Shown one piece after another: positions 29,701 through 36,060 of a DNA stretch of 36,060 nt; positions within the stretch are counted from its first letter, which is position 1, and each line of letters starts with the position of its first letter. The notes under the pieces are model-generated. The model searched no databases. It was not told the DNA's origin and saw only the letters and a program-made list of their open reading frames with translations. The position numbers and the translations under genes were made by a program. Origin of the DNA: Mycobacterium sp. 1465703.0 (GTDB lineage Bacteria; Actinomycetota; Actinomycetes; Mycobacteriales; Mycobacteriaceae); assembly GCF_001672975.1 (NCBI RefSeq), contig NZ_LZKU01000002.1, positions 1-36,060 on the forward strand. The letters run 5' to 3'.

Positions 29701-32700
29701 CAGCGCCTCGAGCACGACGATCGCGGTCGGCACCATGTAGGCCGGGAGCCGATCAGCCAGTGCCGTGCGGATCTCGGTCGGGTCGGCGGTGCCGGTGATG
29801 TAGCCCACCAGCCGCTTGTCGCCGGGACGGTCCTCGCGCGCGATCACCGCCACATGATCGACCCCGTCCAAAGCGGCGAGGGCCACTTGGATCTCACCAA
29901 GCTCGATGCGATAACCACGGATCTTGACCTGCTCATCCGCACGCCCGACGTAACACAGCTGACCATCGGCGCCCCACGACACCAGATCCCCGGTGCGATA
30001 CATGCGCGCCTCCGGTGCCCCGAACGGGCACGCCACAAACCGCGTCGAGCTCAACCCCGGCCTGCCCACATACCCGGCGGCCAACGCGGCACCGGCCACG
30101 TACAGCTCGCCGACCACCCCGGCGGGGACCTGACGCAACCAACCGTCGAGTACGAAGAATGCAAGATGGGCCAACGGCACCCCGATGGGGCTTGCACTAC
30201 TGTCGACGTCGCCGTCGACGATCTCGCGGAACGAGGCGTGCACGGTCGTCTCGGTGATGCCATACAGATTGATCAGACGCGGCGGTCCGGGGTGGTGGTT
30301 CAGCCACGTCTTCAGACGCTGGGGTTCGAGCGCCTCGCCGCCGAACACCACGGACTGCAACTCCAGCTGCTGCCCCAACCTCGACGCGAGCCCATCAGCG
30401 GTCTGCAGCACATAAAACGCCGACGGCGTCTGGCTCAACACATTGACCTGCTCACGAACCAGCAACGCGTGCAACTCTTCTGGCGAACGCACCACCGAAT
30501 CGGGCACCATCACCAACCGGCCGCCATACAACAGCGAACCGAAGATCTCCCACACCGAGAAGTCAAACGCCAATGAATGACACTGTGTCCACACCTGTCC
30601 CAACGTCAACTGGGCGTCCAGCGAATCCAGCAACCGGGTGACGTTGTGGTGTGGCACTGCAACACCTTTGGGCGTCCCAGTCGTGCCCGAGGTGTAAACG
30701 ATATAGGCGATGCTCTCGGCCTCAACCGCCGGTAACGCGGTCTCGGGCTGGGTCGTCACCGCAAGGTCGTCGATGTCGATCAGCAGCAGGCCAGACCCCT
30801 TCAGCCGTGACCGCACGTCTGCGTTGGTGACCACCGCGACAGGCGCAGAGTCGCCCAACACGAACTCCATCCGCGCCGCGGGAACCGTCGGATCGATTGG
30901 CACATAGGCGGCACCGGTCTTGAGCACCGCCAGTATCGCCACCACCGCTTCAGGCGTACGCGGAAGTAACAGGGCCACACGCGTACCCGGTCCCACACCC
31001 TGAGGAATCAGCAAGTGCGCCAACCGATTAGCGGACTCCTCCACCTCGCGATAAGTCCACGACCGATCCCCATAACTGATCGCTACCGTCTCCGGGGCGC
31101 GGACCGCCGCCTGAGTGGCGAACAATTCGGGGATCGACATCGCGGACATCTCCGGCTCGGCCAGCATCGCCCGATTGCCCCACTCGTCGAGGCGGTCGTG
31201 CTCACCCCGGTCGAGCAGATCGATCGACGACAACTGCCGGGCAGGATCGGCGATCATGGCCGCCAGCACCTGCTGCAACCGGTCGATCAGCGTGTCGATC
31301 ACCGCACGGTCAAATGCGTCCGTGTCGAATTCGACGCGAAGGCTCAGTTCGTGGCCCGGCGTCGCCACTACCGACAGCGGATAGTGGTTGTACTCGCGGC
31401 TGGTGAAGTCGGTGATGACCAGATCATCGGCGCCCAACAGGGCGCCGGCGTCGATCGGATAGTTCTCATACAGGAACAACGTGTCGAACAGTTGATCGTG
31501 CCCGGTGGCGCGGTGGATCTCGGGGAGAGCCAGATACTCATACTCGAGGATCTCGTTGTGGACGCGCTGCAGCTGCTCCAGCAGATCGGCGACTGTGCTC
31601 CCTGCGCTGGCGTTGGCCCGCACCGGCACCGTGTTGATCATCAGCCCCACAATGGATTCCGAGCCGGGCACTTCGGTCGGCCTACCCGAGACCGCGGTGC
31701 CGAATGCCACATCATGATGACCGGTCAGCCACATCAGCAGCTGCGCCCATGCACCCTGCAACACGGTGCTCACGGTGGTGTGGCACGAGCGGGCCAACTC
31801 GGTCAGGGCCGCTGTGGTCTCGGCGGACACCCGGAAGGACGCGACGTCGCGACGCCCTACCTGGCCCGGCGTACCGATCAACGTCGGGGTCTCGAAACCC
31901 GCCATCACGTCGTGCCAAACCCCTTGTGCGACACTGCGGTCCTGCCCATCCAGCCAGGTGACAAAGCTGCGGTACGACGGAGCCGCGGGGAGCCGTTCGC
32001 CGTAGTAGCTGCCGAACACCTCCCGCATCAGGATTGGCAGCGACCAGCCATCCGCCACGATGTGGTGAATGGTGAGCACTAAGCGGTACTGGTCTTCTGC
32101 GGTGCGGATCAACGCCGCCCGGAATGTCGGTTTGTCAGCCAGGTCGCAGACCGCGGCGCGCTCAGCAGCACACAGTCGCTCAATCTGCTGATCGGCGTGG
32201 CCGCCCACGCGGTTCAGTTCAATGTCCTGCCAAGCGATCACGGGCTTGGCCGGGATAACCTGCAGCGGCTCACCGAAGCCTTCGCAGAACCGGGCCACCA
32301 GGTTGGGATGCCGGTTGACGACCGTCTGCACGGCCTCCCGCAAGCGGTGCGCATCGAGGGCGCCGTTGATTGTGATGCCGAGCTGCACGGTGTACAGGTC
32401 GTCCAGACCCGGTGCGAAGCTGGTGTGGAATAGCAGACCCTGCTGCACCGGCGTCAGCGGCAGCACGTCCAAGACGTCGCCCTGCGAGCAGAGTTCGTCG
32501 ATCTGCTCCTGGCTGAGGCGGGCAGGAGCGATATCGGACGGGGTGAGCCCGCCCCCACCGGCTTTGACGTGCGCGCAGATACCGGCCAGAGCCTCGAACC
32601 ACAACTGGCTCAGCCGGCTGACCTGTTCGTCCTTCAGCACCGAGGGCGCCCACGCCCAGTGCGCCTGCAGGTGCGGCCCAGCCTCGGTGTCGATGGTTCC

Positions 32701-35700
32701 CGCATTGAGCTCCACCGTGTGCGCCAACCCAAGGGGCACCGCCGTTGCCACACCCGCAAACGACAGGCTGTCCTGGTTGACCCGCCACAACTCGCCGGGC
32801 AGGTCGGTACCCGCACCGAGCCGGCCTAGGTAGTTGAACCCGATCGTCGGGTCAGACCCGCCGAGATCGACCTCGGCGTTCAGGTACCGCAGCAGACCAT
32901 AGGTCAGCGAATCGGGTAGGGCGCGCAGCTGCTCCTTGGCGGCTTTGATCAGGGCGCCCAGTGCGGCCTCACCGGCGACAACCTGCGCCCACGACAGGCC
33001 ACCGACCGTCAACGCGACCGGATATTTGGCGGTGAACCAGCCCACCGTGCGGGACAGGTCCACAGACGGGGCCAGCTCCTCGTGGCGCCCGTGACCCTCG
33101 ACGTCGACACCGATCGGCATACCCGCGCCGGTGTCGAGAAACTCCGCGAATGCCAACCCGAAGGCGATCAGCAATATGTCACCGACACCGGCGTGAAACG
33201 CCGCCGGGACCTCACCGAGCAGCTGGCGGGTGGTCTCGACATCTAGCGACGCCGACAGCTGGCCCGCGCTTTGGTAGGTGTCCACCTCGGGATGCGCCGC
33301 CGGCAGCGCGGCCGGTATTGCCGCCACTTGTCGCCACGCGTCGGCCAGGGCCACTACCTCGGCGCGGCGCGCATGTTCGTCGAGCAGCGATGACCAACGC
33401 GCAAAAGACGTCCCGCCCGTCGGCAACGCCACTGGCTGCCCGCTGTGATGCTGCGCCCAGGCGATGTTGAGGTCCTCCAACAGGATTCGCCACGACACCC
33501 CATCGACGGCCAGGTGATGAATAATCAGTGCCAGCTGGCCGGTAGAAGTCGCCCACACCGCGCTGAGCATCAGTCCCGCCGCCGGGTTCAACCGCGCCCG
33601 GGCCACCACCAGCGCCTCATCCGACAACACATCGGCGGTATGCAGGCATCCGCGCGCGTCCACCGAACCAGCTTCGGGCGCCGCCAGCGACCAACCGTCG
33701 GCGCCGTCATCGTCGACGCGCAGCCGCAACATGGCATGCCGATCGAGCAACGCCTGCAGGACGACCGCCACGTCGGCCTCGGTCACCCCCGCCGGAGCGG
33801 TGACCACCATGGTCTGGTTGAACTCGTCGATCGGGCCCTCGACGCTGTGCAGCGAGCGCATGATCGGGGTGGCCACCACCGGGCCGATGCCCTCGTCGAC
33901 AACGCCGGCCTCGCCATCGGCCACCGTCGCGACCCGCGCAACTCGCGCGACCGTCTGTTCGACGAAAACGTCACGCGGACGGCACATTACGCCGGCCGCC
34001 CGCGCGCGAGCCACGACTTGCATCGACAGGATGCTGTCGCCGCCGAGGTCGAAGAACGAGTCGTCGACACCTACCCGCTCCATGCCGAGGACTTGGGCGT
34101 AGATGTCGGCCAGGATTTCCTCGACCCCGTCGGCCGGGGCCCGGTAGTCACCGGCGGCGAATTCGGGTGCGGGCAAGGCGCGCTTGTCGAGTTTTCCGTT
34201 GACCGTCAACGGGATTGCCGGCAACACCACCACCGCGGCGGGGACCATGTAGGCCGGGAGCCGACCGGCCAGTGCCGTGCGGATCTCGGTCGGGTCGGCG
34301 GTGCCGGTGATGTAGCCCACCAGCCGCTTGTGACCGGGACGATCCTCGCGGGCGATGACCGCCGCCTGGCGCACCCCATCCAGGGCGGCCAGGGCTACCT
34401 GGATTTCACCGAGTTCGATGCGGTACCCGCGGATCTTGACCTGCTCGTCGGCGCGGCCCAGGTGTCGCAGCTGCCCGTCCTCACCCCAGGACACCAAATC
34501 GCCGGTGCGATACATGCGTGCCCCGGCGGCCCCGAACGGGCACGCCACAAACCGCGACGCGGTCAAACCAGCACGCCGCACATATCCAAGGCCCACGCCG
34601 CGCCCGGCCAGGTAGAGCTCTCCGACCACCCCGGCCGGCACCGGCTGCAGCCACTTGTCCAGCACGAACATTGCCGCACCGGGTATCGGCGATCCGATCG
34701 GCACCAGGCCCTGCCCCGGCGTCAGGGGCCTACTCATCGACGCGCACACCGTTGCCTCGGTCGGGCCGTAGGCATTGATCATCACCCGCCCGGGTGCCGC
34801 CCAACGATCCACGACGTCGGTCGGGCAGGCCTCGCCGCCCACCACCAACGCCGTGGACTCCAACCTCTCCGGTGACAGCAGCGCCACTGACGACGGAATC
34901 TGGGTCAGCACGCTGACCTTCTCCGCGACCAGCAACGCGTGGAGATCTTCCGGAGAACCTGCCACGGCCTCGGGCACCACCAGCAGCCGCCTACCCCGCA
35001 GCAGCGCACCCCAGATATCCCACACCGACAAGTCGAAGGCCGAGGAATAGCACTGCGCCCAGACCCCCCCGCGCGGCAGGCGCTCATCGAGCGCCTCGAT
35101 CAGCCAAGTGACGTTGTGGTGCGTGATGGCCACGCCTTTGGGTGTGCCCGTAGTCCCGGAGGTGTAGATGATGTAGGCGACGTTTTCCGGTGCGGGCATT
35201 GGAAGTGGGGTGTTGGGTTGGGCCTCGATGGCGGGATCGTGGGCATCTACGATCAGCAGACCGGATCCGTGCAGCCGTGAGCGCAGCCCGGCCGTGGTGA
35301 TCAGCACGGCCGGTGCGGCATCGGCAAGCACGAACTCCATTCGAGCCGACGCATGCCCCGGGTCGATCGGCACATACGCTGCCCCGGTCTTGAGCACCGC
35401 CAGCATCGCCACGATCGCGTCAGCGCACCGGGGAAACAGCAGTGCCACAGTCTGTCCCGGGCCAACCCCATGACCGGCCAAGAGGTGTGCCAACCGGTTT
35501 GCGGCCTCATCGAGGCTGCGATACGTCATGGAGCGGGCGTCGAAGGTCACCGCTACTGCCTCGGGGGTACGCGCGGCGTGCTCGGCGAATACCACCGGAA
35601 TCGACACCGGCGCGGTTACCGGCTGGGTTAACGCGGCGCGATGCGACCACCCATTGAGCCGGGCGTTCTCATCCTCATCGAGGATTTCGATCGAGGAGAT

Positions 35701-35736
35701 CGGCCGCCCGGGATCGGCCGTCATTTCCATCAACAC
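26701..35736 (-). CDS. Giant nonribosomal peptide synthetase, Mps1-like, 5'-incomplete
   Basis: 3011 residues from the first in-frame start (GTG 35736), which is not the natural N-terminus. Domain order: end of a C domain (1-20); A1 ([11 protein letters not shown] at 191); T1 (Ser568 in LGGDSILSM); E1 (HHLAVDG from 740, [16 protein letters not shown]); C2 (HHIVADG from 1224, FGTAVSGRP); A2 ([11 protein letters not shown] at 1681); T2 (Ser2073); E2 (HHLSVDG from 2246); C3 (LTPLQQG, HHIVLDG from 2731), ending the protein. Aligned by eye to GrsA, the A1 pocket is D-L-W-T-V-G-A-V-C-K, nearest Phe; A2 is D-F-W-S-V-G-L-V-H-K, nearest Thr. The E domains would make both residues D. This fits Mps1 of glycopeptidolipid synthesis (D-Phe, D-allo-Thr). 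There is no thioesterase or reductase. Substrates are predictions; the family is certain. Confidence 0.88.
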   Translation of the reverse strand: MLMEMTADPGRPISSIEILDEDENARLNGWSHRAALTQPVTAPVSIPVVFAEHAARTPEAVAVTFDARSMTYRSLDEAANRLAHLLAGHGVGPGQTVALLFPRCADAIVAMLAVLKTGAAYVPIDPGHASARMEFVLADAAPAVLITTAGLRSRLHGSGLLIVDAHDPAIEAQPNTPLPMPAPENVAYIIYTSGTTGTPKGVAITHHNVTWLIEALDERLPRGGVWAQCYSSAFDLSVWDIWGALLRGRRLLVVPEAVAGSPEDLHALLVAEKVSVLTQIPSSVALLSPERLESTALVVGGEACPTDVVDRWAAPGRVMINAYGPTEATVCASMSRPLTPGQGLVPIGSPIPGAAMFVLDKWLQPVPAGVVGELYLAGRGVGLGYVRRAGLTASRFVACPFGAAGARMYRTGDLVSWGEDGQLRHLGRADEQVKIRGYRIELGEIQVALAALDGVRQAAVIAREDRPGHKRLVGYITGTADPTEIRTALAGRLPAYMVPAAVVVLPAIPLTVNGKLDKRALPAPEFAAGDYRAPADGVEEILADIYAQVLGMERVGVDDSFFDLGGDSILSMQVVARARAAGVMCRPRDVFVEQTVARVARVATVADGEAGVVDEGIGPVVATPIMRSLHSVEGPIDEFNQTMVVTAPAGVTEADVAVVLQALLDRHAMLRLRVDDDGADGWSLAAPEAGSVDARGCLHTADVLSDEALVVARARLNPAAGLMLSAVWATSTGQLALIIHHLAVDGVSWRILLEDLNIAWAQHHSGQPVALPTGGTSFARWSSLLDEHARRAEVVALADAWRQVAAIPAALPAAHPEVDTYQSAGQLSASLDVETTRQLLGEVPAAFHAGVGDILLIAFGLAFAEFLDTGAGMPIGVDVEGHGRHEELAPSVDLSRTVGWFTAKYPVALTVGGLSWAQVVAGEAALGALIKAAKEQLRALPDSLTYGLLRYLNAEVDLGGSDPTIGFNYLGRLGAGTDLPGELWRVNQDSLSFAGVATAVPLGLAHTVELNAGTIDTEAGPHLQAHWAWAPSVLKDEQVSRLSQLWFEALAGICAHVKAGGGGLTPSDIAPARLSQEQIDELCSQGDVLDVLPLTPVQQGLLFHTSFAPGLDDLYTVQLGITINGALDAHRLREAVQTVVNRHPNLVARFCEGFGEPLQVIPAKPVIAWQDIELNRVGGHADQQIERLCAAERAAVCDLADKPTFRAALIRTAEDQYRLVLTIHHIVADGWSLPILMREVFGSYYGERLPAAPSYRSFVTWLDGQDRSVAQGVWHDVMAGFETPTLIGTPGQVGRRDVASFRVSAETTAALTELARSCHTTVSTVLQGAWAQLLMWLTGHHDVAFGTAVSGRPTEVPGSESIVGLMINTVPVRANASAGSTVADLLEQLQRVHNEILEYEYLALPEIHRATGHDQLFDTLFLYENYPIDAGALLGADDLVITDFTSREYNHYPLSVVATPGHELSLRVEFDTDAFDRAVIDTLIDRLQQVLAAMIADPARQLSSIDLLDRGEHDRLDEWGNRAMLAEPEMSAMSIPELFATQAAVRAPETVAISYGDRSWTYREVEESANRLAHLLIPQGVGPGTRVALLLPRTPEAVVAILAVLKTGAAYVPIDPTVPAARMEFVLGDSAPVAVVTNADVRSRLKGSGLLLIDIDDLAVTTQPETALPAVEAESIAYIVYTSGTTGTPKGVAVPHHNVTRLLDSLDAQLTLGQVWTQCHSLAFDFSVWEIFGSLLYGGRLVMVPDSVVRSPEELHALLVREQVNVLSQTPSAFYVLQTADGLASRLGQQLELQSVVFGGEALEPQRLKTWLNHHPGPPRLINLYGITETTVHASFREIVDGDVDSSASPIGVPLAHLAFFVLDGWLRQVPAGVVGELYVAGAALAAGYVGRPGLSSTRFVACPFGAPEARMYRTGDLVSWGADGQLCYVGRADEQVKIRGYRIELGEIQVALAALDGVDHVAVIAREDRPGDKRLVGYITGTADPTEIRTALADRLPAYMVPTAIVVLEALPLTVNGKLDVRALPAPEYQDVDHYRAPSSAVEEILAGIYAQILGVQRVGVDDSFFDLGGDSILSMQVVARARAAGVMCRPRDVFVEQTVARLAQVATVVADGEGGVVDEGTGSVVATPIMRWLHSVKGPVEQFNQTMVLQAPAGVTQADAVVVLQSLLDRHATLRLRVEDDGTGGWLLWVSEAGTVDAAGCVDTVDALSADALVAARSRLDPGTGAMLRAVWAESTNQLALIVHHLSVDGVSWRILLEDLNIAWAQHRSGQPVALPAPGTSFARWSSLLAEYAQSADVMAQAEAWRQVAAIPAALPPVQPEDTYVSAGQLSVSLDAETTRQLLGEAPAAFHSGVQDILLIAFGLAWTQFLSASTPIVIDVEGHGRQEELAPHVDLSRTVGWFTTKYPVALKFGGPVGGLSWGQVMAGDDALSALIKDAKEQLRALPDGLTYGLLRYLAPELDLGGPDPVIGFNYLGRLGGAADLSSELWRLTENSFSLGGAAGAVEMPLAHTVELNAGTMDTEAGPQLQANWTWARSALDDKQVSWLSELWFDALAGICAHVRGGGGGLTPSDIAPARLTQQDIDKLAQQYRIGDVLPLTPLQQGLLYYTGSGQGSADLYAVQLDITVSGALDPQRLREAVHAVVTRHPNVVAGFCDDFGEPVQVMPADPALAWQYVELSSAAADVEEQVQQLCTAERVAVCDIAGQPPFRAALIRTADDLYRFVLTNHHIVLDGWSKPILLQEIFASYHGVRLPGAPSYRSFVTWLSEQDRGAAQTAWREVLDGFDTPSLVGPPGRPALGMRGTASFQVSAETTKALGELARSYRTTVSTVLQAAWALLLTWLTGQHDVVFGTAVSGRPPDLAGAESMVGLLINTVPVRATIGAETTTADLLDQLQSTYTKTLDHQHLALSEIHRVTGHDQLFDTMFVYENYPMDTAALSAIDELNIASFTSREYNHYPLSVQAVPGYELGLRVEFDTDVFTAARIEKMVERFQRVVVAMTADVEEQS
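29435..29819 (-). repeat. Near-identical module segment, copy in module 2
   Basis: Spans the A-domain end and carrier domain of module 2. 29435-29484 is identical over 50 bp to 33950-33999, and 29732-29819 matches 34244-34331 in 86 of 88 bases. The offset is about 4.5 kb, one module length. Confidence 0.85.
33950..34331 (-). repeat. Near-identical module segment, copy in module 1
   Basis: Counterpart of 29435-29819 in module 1. Identity is concentrated in blocks, while the substrate pockets of the two A domains differ, which suggests duplication or gene conversion confined to the backbone. Confidence 0.85.
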
Positions 35737-35899
35737 CTGCTGCAGACGTGCCGCCAGGTAGGAGACGTCAAAGCTTGCAAACGGCTGTCCGCGGCCTGCC
35801 GTGCTGAGAAACAGCTGGTCACTCGAGCCGATAAAGAAAAGCCCGAAGTGATCGGCGGGGCCGTTATTGGTATATGTCGCGGTTGCCGGAGCGCCACCA
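35737..35899 (-). pseudogene. Upstream C-domain coding sequence without a start
   Basis: The NRPS frame stays open upstream of GTG 35736 as far as a TGA at 35917-35919, and coherent protein runs to 35899. It reads [13 protein letters not shown], then [21 protein letters not shown], then [15 protein letters not shown], which looks like the C-terminal part of a condensation domain just before the A1 linker. No ATG, GTG or TTG lies in frame in this stretch, so the annotated start truncates a larger gene. Coding sense stops where the inverted repeat ends. Confidence 0.75.
35823..35899 (+). repeat. Inverted repeat, left arm (77 bp)
   Basis: Every base pairs with 35984-36060 in reverse complement. 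It is the C-domain coding sequence of the minus-strand NRPS gene. The match may continue past the window end. Confidence 0.95.
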
Positions 35900-35983
35900 C
35901 GACGAAGGCGGCTTCCTCAACCTGAGACAAGCAGCGAACAGGGTAGGTATCAATTTCATCCCGTCTCGATTGACCCTGGACCT
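35900..35983 (+). other. Spacer of the inverted repeat, C-domain code in the opposite sense
   Basis: These 84 bp make sense on the plus strand. From 35901 the frame reads [28 protein letters not shown] and runs directly into the right arm's [13 protein letters not shown]. The expected upstream neighbour of the left arm therefore appears flipped. Confidence 0.75.
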
Positions 35984-36060
35984 TGGTGGCGCTCCGGCAA
36001 CCGCGACATATACCAATAACGGCCCCGCCGATCACTTCGGGCTTTTCTTTATCGGCTCGA
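35984..36060 (-). repeat. Inverted repeat, right arm (77 bp, ends at window end)
   Basis: Perfect reverse complement of 35823-35899, here coding on the plus strand in frame with the spacer and running off the end of the window. Confidence 0.95.

Noticed and set aside
29218..34875. Long plus-strand ORFs (29218-30576 and 33445-34875) opposite the NRPS
   Set aside because: They resemble each other only because the underlying NRPS modules are repeated; no protein family is recognisable.
35734..35736. GTG as the true NRPS start
   Set aside because: It lies within the C-domain end; coherent coding continues upstream and there is no ribosome binding site of note.
35730..36035. Minus-strand ORF of 101 codons across the inverted repeat, and its plus-strand mirror at 35641-35925
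   Set aside because: Both share the same start-like peptide only because they read the two arms of the inverted repeat out of frame; neither has coding sense, while the NRPS frame does.
35823..36060. Inverted repeat as terminal repeats of an insertion sequence or MITE
   Set aside because: Arms are NRPS coding sequence, the spacer has condensation-domain sense, there is no transposase and no target-site duplication is visible.

Overview
The window is high-GC actinobacterial DNA. Its gene content and order match the Mycobacterium chromosome around M. tuberculosis Rv1467c-Rv1489: fadE15, thioredoxin, echA12, an ABC-F ATPase, a small HTH protein, an AcnR-type TetR regulator, acn, Rv1476, ripA-ripB-moxR1-Rv1480-Rv1481, fabG1-inhA-hemZ, Rv1486c, Rv1487-Rv1488. 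Orthology here rests on recalled sequences and synteny, not on a search. The two-component/proline-rich block and the giant NRPS that follow are not what I know from this position in M. tuberculosis, so this is probably a non-tuberculous mycobacterium. I cannot name the species.

Layout. 145-939 (-) is a lipoprotein with a duplicated beta-type domain. 1014-2852 (-) is FadE15, divergent from a thioredoxin, EchA12, an ABC-F protein and a 69-residue HTH protein. A 17-bp-arm hairpin holds the stop codons of both the HTH gene and the convergent TetR gene. The TetR gene lies downstream of acn on the minus strand, and an AcnR-like operator sits upstream of acn. 9948-16230 (+) carries the cell-wall block: a membrane protein, RipA, RipB, MoxR1, a DUF58 protein and a VWA protein. 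16258-17817 (-) is a polytopic GT-C-like membrane protein. 17923-20573 (+) is fabG1-inhA-hemZ, the mycolic-acid FAS-II reductases plus ferrochelatase. 20596-21546 (-) is Rv1486c-like. 21598-23571 (+) is an NfeD/SPFH membrane pair and a small DoxX-like protein.

Accessory part. 23637-24032 (-) encodes a small single-pass protein with an exported Pro/Gly-rich tail. It is divergent from an OmpR-type response regulator and histidine kinase (24306-26542), whose extracytoplasmic sensor contains a 44-residue Pro/Tyr-rich stretch. The two divergent promoters are near mirror images: a related 16-mer, exactly 10 nt, a -10-like hexamer, 6-7 nt, then ATG. I propose that the regulator controls itself and the proline-rich protein, forming a small envelope-sensing unit.

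26701-35736 (-) is a giant NRPS with the order (C remnant)-A-T-E-C-A-T-E-C. Its A-domain codes look Phe-like and Thr-like, each followed by an epimerase. This resembles Mps1 of glycopeptidolipid synthesis (D-Phe-D-allo-Thr), but no mps2-like partner lies downstream. The 5' part of the gene is broken: at least 77 bp of condensation-domain coding sequence recurs as a perfect inverted repeat at the end of the window around an 84-bp spacer. This is either a fold-back or assembly artefact at a contig end, or a real inversion breakpoint. No tRNA, rRNA, CRISPR array, insertion sequence or integrase was seen.
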